From Bordetella genomosp. 5 (GTDB taxonomy: Bacteria > Pseudomonadota > Gammaproteobacteria > Burkholderiales > Burkholderiaceae_B), in assembly GCF_002261475.1 (NCBI RefSeq), contig NZ_NEVN01000006.1, positions 124,001 to 188,000 on the forward strand: a DNA stretch of 64,000 bases, read 5' to 3'. The stretch's first letter is position 1; every line of letters starts with the position of its first letter. Position numbers and translations under genes: made by a program. Of this stretch, positions 42,971-52,015 are shown one piece after another. The notes beneath the pieces are model-generated. The model worked only from the letters and a program-made list of their open reading frames with translations, was not told the DNA's origin and made no database searches.

Positions 42971-42992
42971 GCCGGCGGCAACGCGCCGCCGG
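42971..42992 (+). other. Intra-operon hairpin after the second receptor gene
   Basis: Arms CCGGCGG (42972-42978) and CCGCCGG (42986-42992) form a 7-bp stem 8 bases after the stop codon. No T-run follows, so it looks more like an RNA stabiliser or weak attenuator than a full terminator. Confidence 0.45.
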
Positions 42993-43014
42993 TTCGCACA
43001 GGGAGGCATGATCC

Positions 43015-43890
43015 ATGGCAATCGATTATCAAAACCTGCGCAACTGGAAGTTCGAGGACCGCGTCGATCGCTACAGCGCGCGCGACTGCATGATCTATGC
43101 GTTGGGGCTGGGCTACGGCAGTGATCCTGCGAATGAAAGCGAGCTGCGCTACGTGCTCGAAGAGGAAACGGCCGTGGTGCCGACTTTCCTGGCCACCATC
43201 GGGGCGCCCAACGGCTGGGCGGCGGATCCCGCCACCGGCATCGACTGGCTGAAGATCCTGCACGGCGAGCATCGCATGACGTTCCATGCCGCGCTTGCTC
43301 CCGCCGGCGCGGTACGCAGCCAGACCCGCGTCACGCGGGTGGTGGACAAGGGCGCCGACAAGGGCGCGCTGGTCGTGACCGTGCGCGACATTTCGGACGC
43401 CGACAGCGGCGCGCCGCTGGCGACCGTCGAACATGTGTCGTTCTGCCGCGCCGATGGCGGCTTTGGCGCGGGCGACGCATCGCCCGAGGCCTTGCCAGCT
43501 ACGCCGGCGCGCGCACCCGATCAGGTCGTGTTGCTGGCCACGCTGCCGCAACAAGCCTTGCTGTATCGCCTGAACGGCGACCTGAACCCGGTGCATGCGT
43601 TGCCGCATATGGCGCGTGCCGCCGGTTTTGACCGGCCCATCCTGCACGGCCTGTGCACCTATGGCATGGCGGCGCGCGCCCTGCTGCAGGCGTGCGGCTG
43701 CGCAGTGCCCCACCGGCTCGGCGCGATCGCCGCGCGCTTTTCGGCGCCGTTTTTCCCCGGTGAGACGCTGCGCGTAGAGATCTGGCGCGACGGCGACAGC
43801 CTGCAATTTCGTGCCCTGGCCGACGAGCGCGGCACGGTAGTGCTGAGCAACGGCGTCGCCAGACTGGCGTATTGCGCGAGCGAGAGGTGA
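43015..43890 (+). CDS. Two-domain MaoC-type enoyl-CoA hydratase
   Basis: A 291-residue double hot-dog protein of the 3,7,12-trihydroxycholestenoyl-CoA hydratase/hydratase 2 kind. The N-terminal half is a degenerate hot-dog; the C-terminal half has the hydratase 2 motif YRLNGDLNPVHALPHMARAA then FDRPILHGLCTYGMAARAL with catalytic Asp and His. GGGAGG precedes ATG 43015. It is the third gene of the plus-strand operon and would hydrate the enoyl-CoA made by the acyl-CoA dehydrogenase at 45456, supplying the hydroxyacyl-CoA for the thiolase-like/DUF35 pair. Confidence 0.87.
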   Translation: MAIDYQNLRNWKFEDRVDRYSARDCMIYALGLGYGSDPANESELRYVLEEETAVVPTFLATIGAPNGWAADPATGIDWLKILHGEHRMTFHAALAPAGAVRSQTRVTRVVDKGADKGALVVTVRDISDADSGAPLATVEHVSFCRADGGFGAGDASPEALPATPARAPDQVVLLATLPQQALLYRLNGDLNPVHALPHMARAAGFDRPILHGLCTYGMAARALLQACGCAVPHRLGAIAARFSAPFFPGETLRVEIWRDGDSLQFRALADERGTVVLSNGVARLAYCASER

Positions 43891-43895
43891 AACCC

Positions 43896-45425
43896 ATGTC
43901 TGCACTTGAAGCCTATGCCCAGGAGATGCCCGACCGCATCGCCTATCGAATGATTCCCTCCGGAACCACGGTGACCTGGCGCGAGCTGGAGCTGCGCAGC
44001 CGCAAATGCGCGGCCGCCTTGCTGGACGCCGGCCTGCGGGCTGGCGACGTGATCGCGGTGTTCCTGGAGAACCACCCGCGCTTTTTCGAGCTGCTGTGGG
44101 CCGCGCATCGCGTCGGCCTGTACTACACCACCATCAGCCGCCACCTGAAGCGCGAGGAAGCGCGCTACATCATCGACAACTGCGACGCGCGGGTGCTGTT
44201 CTATTCGAGCCATACGCAGGCCGGAACGGATTCCGAGAGCCTGGATGCGCGCGGCGTGTTGCGCGTCCGCATGGACGGCGCGGACGCCGGCGCGGCCTCT
44301 TACGAATCGTGGATCGGCCGCCACGCCGACGATGTGGCGCTGCCAGAAACCCCGGAGGGCACGGATTTTCTGTATTCGTCGGGCACCACCGGCCTGCCCA
44401 AGGGCATCAAGCGTCCGCTATCGGTCGCCAACCGCTATTTCCGGGTGGGAGACGCGCCCAGCAGCGCGTGGAAGGCATTCGACCGCGACACGGTCTATCT
44501 GTCTACCGCGCCGTTCTATCACGCAGCCCCGGTGCGCTGGAACATGGCGGCACTGCGCGCGGGTGGCAGCTGCGTGATGATGGAGAAATTCGACGCGGCA
44601 ATGGCGCTGGAGGCCATCGCCACTTATGGGGTCACGCATTCGCAGTGGGTGCCGACCATGTTCATCCGCCTGCTGCGCCTGCCGCGGGAAGTGCGCGAGC
44701 AGCATGACTTGTCCACGCTGCGTTATGCCGTGCACGCGGCCGCGCCGTGCCCGGCCGACGTCAAGGACGCGATGATCGCGTGGTGGGGGCCGATCCTGTA
44801 CGAGTACTACAGCGGCACGGAACTGGTGGGGCGCACGTCGCTGGGCTCCGATGAATGGCTGACGCATCGCGGCTCGGTCGGCCGGCCGGAGTTCGGCCAG
44901 GCTCACATCATGAGCGAGGACGGGCTGAACGAACTGCCCGTGGGACAGCCCGGCGTCATCTACTTTTCCGGCGGCGGTTCCTTTGAGTACCACAAGGATC
45001 CGGACAAGACGCGTGGCGCCTACAACGCGCGCGGCTGGGCCACCTACGGCGATATCGGCTACCTGGACCAGGACGGCTATCTGTACCTGACCGACCGCCT
45101 GTCCAACATGATCGTGTCGGGCGGCGTCAACATCTATCCGCAGGAAGCGGAGAACCTGCTCAGCACGCATCCCGCGGTGGCCGACGTGGCGGTGGTGGGC
45201 GTGCCCAACGAGGAGTTCGGCGAGGAGGTGAAGGCGGTCGTGCAATTGCGCGATCCCGCCGCCGCCAGTCCCGAGCTGGCGCAGCAGTTGATCGCCTATT
45301 GCCGTGACCGGATCTCGCCCGTCAAGTGCCCCAAGAGCGTGGATTTTTCCGGCGACATGCCGCGCACCGAGACCGGCAAGCTGCTCAAGCGCCTGGTCAA
45401 GCAGCGCTACTGGCCGCAAGCCTAG
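43896..45425 (+). CDS. AMP-forming acyl-CoA synthetase
   Basis: A 509-residue ANL-superfamily ligase, started at ATG 43896 with GAGAGGTGA just upstream. Motifs: phosphate loop YSSGTTGLPKGIKR, A5-like YYSGTE, the hinge region YGDIGYLDQDGYLYLTDR with SNMIVSGGVNIYPQE, and the catalytic lysine of A10 in PRTETGKLLKR. It forms acyl-AMP then acyl-CoA. The missing long-chain linker features and FadD3-like company suggest a medium or branched substrate. It sits after the MaoC hydratase and before the acyl-CoA dehydrogenase. Confidence 0.9.
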   Translation: MSALEAYAQEMPDRIAYRMIPSGTTVTWRELELRSRKCAAALLDAGLRAGDVIAVFLENHPRFFELLWAAHRVGLYYTTISRHLKREEARYIIDNCDARVLFYSSHTQAGTDSESLDARGVLRVRMDGADAGAASYESWIGRHADDVALPETPEGTDFLYSSGTTGLPKGIKRPLSVANRYFRVGDAPSSAWKAFDRDTVYLSTAPFYHAAPVRWNMAALRAGGSCVMMEKFDAAMALEAIATYGVTHSQWVPTMFIRLLRLPREVREQHDLSTLRYAVHAAAPCPADVKDAMIAWWGPILYEYYSGTELVGRTSLGSDEWLTHRGSVGRPEFGQAHIMSEDGLNELPVGQPGVIYFSGGGSFEYHKDPDKTRGAYNARGWATYGDIGYLDQDGYLYLTDRLSNMIVSGGVNIYPQEAENLLSTHPAVADVAVVGVPNEEFGEEVKAVVQLRDPAAASPELAQQLIAYCRDRISPVKCPKSVDFSGDMPRTETGKLLKRLVKQRYWPQA

Positions 45426-45455
45426 GCCGCCCACCATGACAGATCAGGAGACGGC

Positions 45456-46595
45456 ATGAACCAGCAGCGCAGACTTTTTTCCGCGGACCATGAACTGTTC
45501 CGTGACACCGTGGCGCGTTTCATCGCGGACGAGATCACGCCCCATCACGACCAATGGGAACAGGACGGTCTGGTGCCACGAGATCTGTGGCGTCGAGCCG
45601 GCGCGGCCGGCATCCTGCTGCCCAGCACCCCCGAGGAGTACGGCGGGGGAGGCGGCGATTTCCTGCACACCATCATCGTGGTGGAGGAGATCGCCCGCGC
45701 GCTGGCCACGGGCGTCACCGGCTTCACCACCCATTCAGACATCGTGGCGCCGTATCTGCTGAACTTCGGCACCGAGCGCCAGAAGCAACGCGATCTGCCC
45801 GGCATGGCACGCGGCGACATCGTCGCATCCATCGCGATGACCGAGCCGGGAGCGGGCAGCGACGTCAAGGCGATACGCACGGTGGCGGTCAGGGCGCAGG
45901 GCGGCTACGTCATCAACGGCCAGAAGACGTTCATTACCAATGGCTTTCACGCCGATCGCGTGCTGGTGGTGGCCAAGACGAACCCCGGCGCCGGCGCGCG
46001 TGGCATCAGCCTGTTCTGGGTCGATACCACGGCCAACGGGTTCACGCGGGGGCGGCTGCTGGACAAGGTCGGTCAGAAGGCGCAGGACACGGCAGAGCTG
46101 TTCTTTCAGGACATGTTCGTTCCGGACGAGGACATGCTGGGCGAGCCGGACCAGGGTTTCGGCTATCTGATGAAGGAACTGGTGCGTGAACGCCTGATGA
46201 TCGCGGTGCGCTGCGCCATGGCGCTGGAGAGCGCACTGCAATGGACCGTCGACTACACCAAGCAACGGCGCGCCTTCGACAAGGCCCTGATCGACAACCA
46301 ATACATCCGGTTCAAGCTGGCCGATATCAAGACCCTGGCCGCGGCCACCCGCGCCTTCGTCGACGGCTGTGTGCAGCAGTACCTGGACGGCGAACTCGAC
46401 GCCGGCGGGGCGGCCATGGCCAAACTGTGGGCATCCGAAGCCACCCGCGCGATCGATGAACTGATGCAATTCCATGGGGGCTACGGCTACATGCGCGAAT
46501 ACCCCATTGCCCGTGCCTACACCGACGTGCGGCCCAACCGAATCTACGGGGGCGCCTCGGAAATCATGCGCGAGCTGATCGCCCGCACGCTTTGA
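45456..46595 (+). CDS. Acyl-CoA dehydrogenase
   Basis: A 379-residue acyl-CoA dehydrogenase. FAD/substrate motif IAMTEPGAGSDVKAIRT, then NGQKTFITNGFHAD, and the C-terminal QFHGGYGYMREYPIARAYTD with IYGGASEIMRELIAR. The usual EGT Glu is replaced by GGA, as in isovaleryl-CoA or long-chain types where the catalytic base lies in an earlier helix, so it is not expected to be inactive. It follows the AMP-forming ligase by 30 bases and leads to the thiolase-like gene. Confidence 0.88.
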   Translation: MNQQRRLFSADHELFRDTVARFIADEITPHHDQWEQDGLVPRDLWRRAGAAGILLPSTPEEYGGGGGDFLHTIIVVEEIARALATGVTGFTTHSDIVAPYLLNFGTERQKQRDLPGMARGDIVASIAMTEPGAGSDVKAIRTVAVRAQGGYVINGQKTFITNGFHADRVLVVAKTNPGAGARGISLFWVDTTANGFTRGRLLDKVGQKAQDTAELFFQDMFVPDEDMLGEPDQGFGYLMKELVRERLMIAVRCAMALESALQWTVDYTKQRRAFDKALIDNQYIRFKLADIKTLAAATRAFVDGCVQQYLDGELDAGGAAMAKLWASEATRAIDELMQFHGGYGYMREYPIARAYTDVRPNRIYGGASEIMRELIARTL

Positions 46596-46632
46596 GCGTT
46601 CTTCTTCGACTTCGACAGGAACTGATCCCTTC

Positions 46633-47790
46633 ATGACCAAGCATCTTTCGAAATCGGTCGCTATTGTCGGCGCCGCCGAATCCGACCTGGGGAAAGTCCC
46701 CGGCATGACCTCGCTGGACCTGCAGGCGCAGGCGGCGGCCCGCGCCCTGCGCGATGCCGGACTGACGCTGCAGGACGTCGACGGCGTGTTCGCGCACGTG
46801 GACGACAAGTTCGCCGGCCTGCATCTGGCGGAGTACCTGGGCATACGGCCGCGCTACGTGGATTCGACCAGCGTGGGCGGCATGTCCAGCGTCATGCATA
46901 TCCGCCATGCCATGGCGGCCATCGAGGCCGGCATGTGCGAGGTGGCGCTGGTGGCTTACGGCAGCACCCAGCTGTCGGACGGCACGCGCAAGGTGGGTGG
47001 CACGCCCGAAGACATGCGCATGCCGCGCGGCCAGTTCATCACGCCTTACGGGCAATTGAGCCCCATCGGCTATTACGCGATGGTGGCGCAGCTGCACATG
47101 CAGCGTTATGGCACGACCCATAAAGACCTTGCCGAAGTGGCGGTGGCGGCGCGCAAGTGGGCGCAGCTCAACCCCAAGGCCTACCGGCGCGAGGACACCT
47201 CGATCGAGGAAGTCATGGCATCCAAAATGATTGCCGACCCCTTGCGCCAGCGCGACTGCTGCCTCGTGACCGACGCCGGCGGCGCCATCATCGTCACGTC
47301 CGCCGCCCGCGCCCGCACGCTCAAGCGGCCGCCGGTCTACGTGATGGGTATTGCCGAGTCCTTCTCTCACCACTACACGCCGTTCAATACGGTGGACTGG
47401 CTGGACACCAATGTGAAGCAGACGGCGGATGCCGCGCTGGCCATGGCCGGCGTCACGAGAGCGGACATCGACGTGGTGCAAATTTACGACCACTTCACGA
47501 TTGGCGTGATCCAGTCGCTGGAGGAACTGGGTTTCTGCAAACGCGGGGAGGGCGGCGCCTTCGTGGCGGATGGACGCCTGGCTCCCGCAGGCGACTTTCC
47601 CATCAATACCTCCGGCGGCGGTCTTTCCTACAACCATCCCGGTCAGTTCGGCATGCTGCTGCTGCTCGAGGCCGTGCATCAACTACGCAAGGAGTGCGGC
47701 GAACGGCAGCTGCCCAAGGCTGAGCTGGCCCTGGTGCATGCGCCAGGCCTGGTTTTCTCCTGCAACACCACCCTGATACTCGGAGTCTGA
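46633..47790 (+). CDS. Thiolase-like protein (SCP2/Ltp2 aldolase type)
   Basis: A 385-residue thiolase-fold protein of the non-specific lipid-transfer/SCP2 type. The nucleophilic Cys of thiolases is missing: the site reads STSVGGMSS (about 78-86). Tyr285 (IYDHFT) and Tyr333 (GGGLSYNHPG) fall where, from memory, steroid aldolase Ltp2 has its two catalytic tyrosines, with nearly the same spacing. The next gene starts 3 bases after its stop and encodes a DUF35 protein, the partner such aldolases require. So retro-aldol cleavage of a 3-hydroxyacyl-CoA is more likely than thiolysis. Confidence 0.8.
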   Translation: MTKHLSKSVAIVGAAESDLGKVPGMTSLDLQAQAAARALRDAGLTLQDVDGVFAHVDDKFAGLHLAEYLGIRPRYVDSTSVGGMSSVMHIRHAMAAIEAGMCEVALVAYGSTQLSDGTRKVGGTPEDMRMPRGQFITPYGQLSPIGYYAMVAQLHMQRYGTTHKDLAEVAVAARKWAQLNPKAYRREDTSIEEVMASKMIADPLRQRDCCLVTDAGGAIIVTSAARARTLKRPPVYVMGIAESFSHHYTPFNTVDWLDTNVKQTADAALAMAGVTRADIDVVQIYDHFTIGVIQSLEELGFCKRGEGGAFVADGRLAPAGDFPINTSGGGLSYNHPGQFGMLLLLEAVHQLRKECGERQLPKAELALVHAPGLVFSCNTTLILGV

Positions 47791-47792
47791 TC

Positions 47793-48203
47793 ATGGACCA
47801 AGCCCAACGCCCGCTGCCGCAACCGACCCGCATCACCCAGCCTTATTGGGATGCTGCGAAGGACCATCGCCTAGTCGTGCAGCAATGTGGCTGCTGCAAA
47901 ACGCGCCAGTTTTACCCGCGCGAATTCTGCACCGCTTGTCTGTCGGAGCGCATCGAGTGGATCGAGTCCGCTGGCCAGGGAACCATTTACACCTACACCG
48001 TCAACAGGCGCCCGAGCAACGCCGCCCTGAGCGAGAAAGTGCCATATGTCGTGGCCATGATCGACCTGGACGAAGGCGTGCGCATGATGGCCAACATCGT
48101 AGAGTGTTCAGTCGATGAGGTCAGAATAGGCGCCCGGGTGCGAGTGTGCTTCGAGCAGGTCTCCCCCGAGATCACGTTGCCGCAGTTCAAATTGGAGGCC
48201 TAG
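47793..48203 (+). CDS. DUF35 zinc-ribbon/OB-fold protein
   Basis: A 136-residue protein with a rubredoxin-like zinc ribbon, Cys32/Cys35 and Cys46/Cys49 (CGCCKTRQFYPREFCTAC), followed by an acyl-CoA-binding OB-fold (GTIYTYTVNRRPSNAAL, then VPYVVAMIDLDEGVRMMAN). Stand-alone DUF35 proteins pair with thiolase-like enzymes lacking Cys, as ChsH2's DUF35 domain does with Ltp2. ATG 47793 is 3 bases after the upstream stop. It is the last gene of the plus-strand catabolic operon. Confidence 0.88.
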   Translation: MDQAQRPLPQPTRITQPYWDAAKDHRLVVQQCGCCKTRQFYPREFCTACLSERIEWIESAGQGTIYTYTVNRRPSNAALSEKVPYVVAMIDLDEGVRMMANIVECSVDEVRIGARVRVCFEQVSPEITLPQFKLEA

Positions 48204-48304
48204 TTCCCGCTTTCGGTGGCTCGACAGCGGTAACAACACGGCTCCCCGCGGTAGACTGCGTCAGCAAGAAACACCATCCGTTCTCACAGGGAGCCACGCA
48301 CAGC

Positions 48305-48715
48305 ATGGACCACGCGAAGTCGACGATTGCCGATTGGGGTGTGCCGGTTGCGACCGGTCTGGTCTTCGCCTATCTGGGCTACTGGCCGGTGCAGGTTCTG
48401 GCGGGCTTCAATACGCCCGTGGCCGGTGTGATCACGCTGGGTCTGGCCGCGGCGCTGATCTGGCTGCTGGCACGGCGGGTGGTGCCCAGCCGGCGGGTGG
48501 GCTGGGCGCTGGTGATCGTGGGGCTCACCATCGCGGCCTATTTGTTGGCGGCGCTTGCGCCTGCGCTGTTTCAGGACAGCCCGCTACACCGCGACGAGCG
48601 CGCGGCGCTGGGTTTCTTCATGCTGATTTTCGGTATTCCGGGCGGTTTGGTGTCGCTGGCGCTCATCATCGTGGGCGTCGTGAAGCTGCGGCGCGGGCGG
48701 GTAGTGGCGGGCTGA
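48305..48715 (+). CDS. Small four-helix membrane protein
   Basis: A 136-residue inner-membrane protein with four hydrophobic segments (about 12-30, 38-56, 66-87 and 101-124) and a basic C-terminus KLRRGRVVAG. ATG 48305 is preceded by AGGGAG. I do not recognise a family. It stands between the catabolic island and a LysR gene; nothing links it firmly to either. Confidence 0.65.
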   Translation: MDHAKSTIADWGVPVATGLVFAYLGYWPVQVLAGFNTPVAGVITLGLAAALIWLLARRVVPSRRVGWALVIVGLTIAAYLLAALAPALFQDSPLHRDERAALGFFMLIFGIPGGLVSLALIIVGVVKLRRGRVVAG

Positions 48716-48777
48716 GGGGCCGCGCCGCAATCGAAAGTGCCACAATGGCGGCCCGTGGGGCAGCCGCAGAGGCAAGC

Positions 48778-49701
48778 ATGAACTTCAAAAGTCTTGAAGT
48801 CTTTTACTGGGTGGTGAATCTCGCCAGCTTCAACAAGGCGGCGGCGAAGCTGCACACGACCCAGCCTGCCGTTTCGCAGCGTATTGCCACGCTGGAGCGC
48901 GAACTCGGTATTCGTGCGCTGGACCGGAGCTCGCGCTCGGTCAAGCTGACCGCCAAGGGTCGTGTGCTCTACGACTACGCCGAACGATTCATGGCCCTGC
49001 ACGCGGAAATGATGCACAAGGTCGCCGAGGAGCAGGCCGTCAGCGGGGTGATCCGGCTGGGCGTGGCGGAAACCATCGTGCACACGTGGCTGGTCGAGTT
49101 TCTTGAACAGGCGCAGCAGCAGTATCCCAATCTGATCATCGATATCGTCGTCGACATCACGCCGACGCTGCGCGAGGCGGTGCGCACGGGCGAGCTCGAC
49201 ATGGCCTTTCTGCTGGGCCCGCAGACGGATGGCGATCTGGTCGAGACGGCGCTTTGCAGCTATGCGCTGAACTTCCTGTCCGCGCCCACGCTCAAGCTCG
49301 GCAAAGAGCCGCTCTCGAACGAAGACGTGGCGGCCCATCCGCTGATCACGTTTCCCAAGCGCACCTACCCGTACACATACCTCCATCAGGAACTCACGAC
49401 GCCGGATCGCGGTGCGCCGCGCATTTTTACGAACTGGTCTCTGTCGACGATCGTGCGGATGGCGGAAGACGGCTTCGGTGTGTGTGTGGTGCCGCGTCTG
49501 GCCGTGCTCAAGGAAGTGGAGCAGGGCAGGCTGAAGGTGCGCCAGACGCAGATGCAACTGCGTGACCTCAGTTTCGCGGTTGCCTATGCCCGGGGCAGCG
49601 ACGAGCTCGCCAAGCAAGCGCTCGCCCAGCTGGCGCAGACCATCGCCAAAGCCTCCACGGCCGGCCGCAGGCGCCGACGCCAGTCGCCCGCATCGCGCTG
49701 A
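48778..49701 (+). CDS. LysR family transcriptional regulator
   Basis: A 307-residue LTTR. The HTH (about 1-60) begins MNFKSLEVFYWVVNLASFNK, with TTQPAVSQRIATLERELG as recognition helix; the wing is LDRSSRSVKLTAKG. The C-terminal tail is very basic (RRRRRQSPASR). It precedes, on the same strand, a PLP dehydratase operon across a 217-base gap with a 12-bp palindrome, so it may control that operon. Confidence 0.87.
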   Translation: MNFKSLEVFYWVVNLASFNKAAAKLHTTQPAVSQRIATLERELGIRALDRSSRSVKLTAKGRVLYDYAERFMALHAEMMHKVAEEQAVSGVIRLGVAETIVHTWLVEFLEQAQQQYPNLIIDIVVDITPTLREAVRTGELDMAFLLGPQTDGDLVETALCSYALNFLSAPTLKLGKEPLSNEDVAAHPLITFPKRTYPYTYLHQELTTPDRGAPRIFTNWSLSTIVRMAEDGFGVCVVPRLAVLKEVEQGRLKVRQTQMQLRDLSFAVAYARGSDELAKQALAQLAQTIAKASTAGRRRRRQSPASR

Positions 49702-49830
49702 TAGGAGCGCTGCCGAGGCACCCACGGCGAGCCGCCCAGGCGGCCTAGGGCTTTCCCCGATTGATGATCGTTAGGGCCGACATCCGGTCGCATGCCGCCC
49801 AGGAAGATTCTGCATGAATAACAAAATCTA

Positions 49831-49842
49831 ATCGATATCGAT
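49831..49842. promoter_or_regulatory. Palindrome upstream of the dehydratase operon
   Basis: ATCGATATCGAT, a perfect 12-bp palindrome about 75 bases before the GTG start at 49919. It is AT-richer than its surroundings and is a reasonable candidate for the binding site of the LysR protein encoded just upstream. Confidence 0.35.
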
Positions 49843-49918
49843 CCGAAATCGGGATTGGAGGTTATCGAGAGCCCACGCTGTAATGGCTGCGCAATGTCGC
49901 ATTCAGCCAGGAGCTCTC

Positions 49919-50920
49919 GTGAGCGCAGTCACTCAACCCACCCCCACTTTCGCCGTCGGTCTCGGCGATATCCAGCAGGCGCATGAGCGCATCCGCGATC
50001 ACATCGTGCGTACTCCGCTGCTGGAAAGCGCGACGCTGAACGACCTGTTCGGCGCCCGCATCCTCGTCAAAGCGGAGTGCCTGCAGCATGCGGGCGCCTT
50101 CAAGTACCGCGGCGCCTGCAACCGTCTGCTGCAACTCGACGAGGCGCAACGGCGCGCTGGTGTGGTGGCGTTCTCCTCCGGTAACCACGCGCTGGCGACC
50201 TCGGCGGTTGCCCGCAAGCTGGGTATTCCGGCGAGCATCATCATGCCCGCCGACGCGCCGCGCGCCAAGATCGAAGGTGCCCGTGCCAATGGCGCGGAGG
50301 TGATTCTGTACGACCGCCAGAAGGATGATCGCGAAGCGATCGGTGCCGAGATCGCGGGCCGGACGGGCGCGGTGATCGTGCCGCCGTACGACGACCCGCA
50401 CATCATGGCGGGCCAGGGCACGGTGGGTCTGGAGATCGTCGAACAGGCCGACGCCGCCGGTGCGCGCATCGATGCCGTGATCGCCGCATGCAGTGGCGGC
50501 GGGCTGGTCGCGGGCGTGGCGCTGGCCGTCAAGAGTCTGCAGCCGGACGTGGCCGTGTATGCGGGCGAGCCGGCCGGGTTCGACGAGCTGGCGCGTTCGC
50601 TGGCCTCGGGCCAACCCGAGAGCAACGCGCCGGGTGCGCAGTCGATCTGCGATGCGCTTCAGGTGGTGCGGCCGGGCAAGCTCACCTTTCCGGTCAACCA
50701 GCATCTGCTCGCGGGCAGCCTGGTCGTGAGCGATGACGACACCCGTCGCGCCATGAAGGCGGCCTATCAGCATCTGCGCCTGGTCGTGGAGCCGGGCGGG
50801 GCCGTGCCGCTGGCCGCCTTGCTGGCGGGCCGGATCGAGGCGCGCGGCAAGACCGTCGTGCTGGTCCTCTCCGGTGGCAACGTCGACCCCGCGGTCTACA
50901 GCGACGCCCTCAACAGCTAA
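49919..50920 (+). CDS. PLP-dependent threonine/serine dehydratase family protein
   Basis: A 333-residue fold-type II PLP enzyme. AGGAG followed by GTG 49919 is a far better start than ATG 49883. The Schiff-base Lys62 is in GAFKYRGACN, the substrate loop is SSGNHA and the phosphate cradle CSGGGLVAG. It lacks the C-terminal ACT/regulatory domain of biosynthetic IlvA, so it is a catabolic type acting on threonine, serine, hydroxy-aspartate or a related beta-hydroxy amino acid. The RidA gene two places downstream fits removal of the enamine it makes. Confidence 0.88.
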   Translation: MSAVTQPTPTFAVGLGDIQQAHERIRDHIVRTPLLESATLNDLFGARILVKAECLQHAGAFKYRGACNRLLQLDEAQRRAGVVAFSSGNHALATSAVARKLGIPASIIMPADAPRAKIEGARANGAEVILYDRQKDDREAIGAEIAGRTGAVIVPPYDDPHIMAGQGTVGLEIVEQADAAGARIDAVIAACSGGGLVAGVALAVKSLQPDVAVYAGEPAGFDELARSLASGQPESNAPGAQSICDALQVVRPGKLTFPVNQHLLAGSLVVSDDDTRRAMKAAYQHLRLVVEPGGAVPLAALLAGRIEARGKTVVLVLSGGNVDPAVYSDALNS

Positions 50921-50947
50921 CTCCCCACACTTTCATTCCCGCACATC

Positions 50948-52015
50948 ATGCTGAAACGAGATTCCAATACCTATCGGCGCGTGGCGCGCACGATCGACGA
51001 CTTCATGCGCCTGGACTACACCGGCGTGGGCCTGATCGGCAATCTGAGCGATGCCCTGCAGACGCGGCAGCCCGGGCCGGTCTGCATGGGCGCGGCCGAG
51101 CGCCTGGTACAGGCGACGCAGGAGCGGCCGGGCCCGATCCTGATCGCCACCGGTTTTCCGGAGGGCGGCGGCGCGCCCGAGACGGATGGTCCGATCGGCG
51201 CGGCCCTGCTCGCGCGCGCGTTCTTCCTGGGCTTGCGCCGCGAGACGGTGATCGTCATCGACGAAGACTGGGAAGAGATGATGATCGCCACGCTGCGCGG
51301 CGCCGGCTTGGCACCCATGCCGTTCCCCGCGGATGGCGTGATCCGGCCGGTCGAATTCCTGCGCCCGGTGTACATCCGCACCGTGCCGAAAGACGACCGG
51401 GGTGCGCATGCGATCTGCGACGCGCTGCTTGCAGTGACTCAGCCCTGCGCGGCCATCGCGATCGAACGGCCCGGGCGCAATGCGCTGGGCCTCTATCACG
51501 GCCTGGGCGGACGTCCGCTCGACGGGCTGGTCGCCAATCTCGACTATCTGTTCGAGAAGGTGAAGGACGCCGCGATTCCCTTTATCGGGATCGGCGATGG
51601 CGGCAATGAGCTCGGCATGGGCGTGATCGCCGAAGACCTGCCGACGTTCTCGCCCAAGGCGCGCGACACTGGTACGCCCGGGCGCGGCGGCGTGGCGGCC
51701 GTGACGGCCGCCGACTGGCTGGTGGTGGCCAACGTCTCGAACTTCGGTGCCACCGGGGTGGTCGCCGCCTTGGCCGCGCTGCTCGAGAATCCCGTGGTGT
51801 TCCATACGCCCGAGCTCGAAACGCGCAGTACGGAGCTTTGCGTCGCGCACGGCGGGGTGGACGGTATGTTCATGGCGCCGGAGCCCGCCCATGACGGCAT
51901 CGCCATGGACGAGTACGCGGGCATGGTCCGCGCCCTGCGCGGCAGCGTGATGCGTGCGCTGGGGCACTCGGTCAACTGGCAGGGCCAGCAGGGCGACTGG
52001 AGGCAGCTCAAATGA
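50948..52015 (+). CDS. DUF4392 family protein (D-glutamate cyclase-like)
   Basis: A 355-residue protein of DUF4392, the catalytic part of vertebrate D-glutamate cyclase DGLUCY, which turns D-glutamate into 5-oxo-D-proline. Visible features are IATGFPEGGGAPETDGPIGA near the N-terminus, ERPGRNALGLYHGLGG in the middle, and IGIGDGGNELGMG, a conserved acidic loop. The length is normal for the stand-alone bacterial form. It is second in the dehydratase operon and overlaps the RidA gene by 4 bases. The substrate here could be another D- or hydroxy-amino acid. Confidence 0.75.
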   Translation: MLKRDSNTYRRVARTIDDFMRLDYTGVGLIGNLSDALQTRQPGPVCMGAAERLVQATQERPGPILIATGFPEGGGAPETDGPIGAALLARAFFLGLRRETVIVIDEDWEEMMIATLRGAGLAPMPFPADGVIRPVEFLRPVYIRTVPKDDRGAHAICDALLAVTQPCAAIAIERPGRNALGLYHGLGGRPLDGLVANLDYLFEKVKDAAIPFIGIGDGGNELGMGVIAEDLPTFSPKARDTGTPGRGGVAAVTAADWLVVANVSNFGATGVVAALAALLENPVVFHTPELETRSTELCVAHGGVDGMFMAPEPAHDGIAMDEYAGMVRALRGSVMRALGHSVNWQGQQGDWRQLK

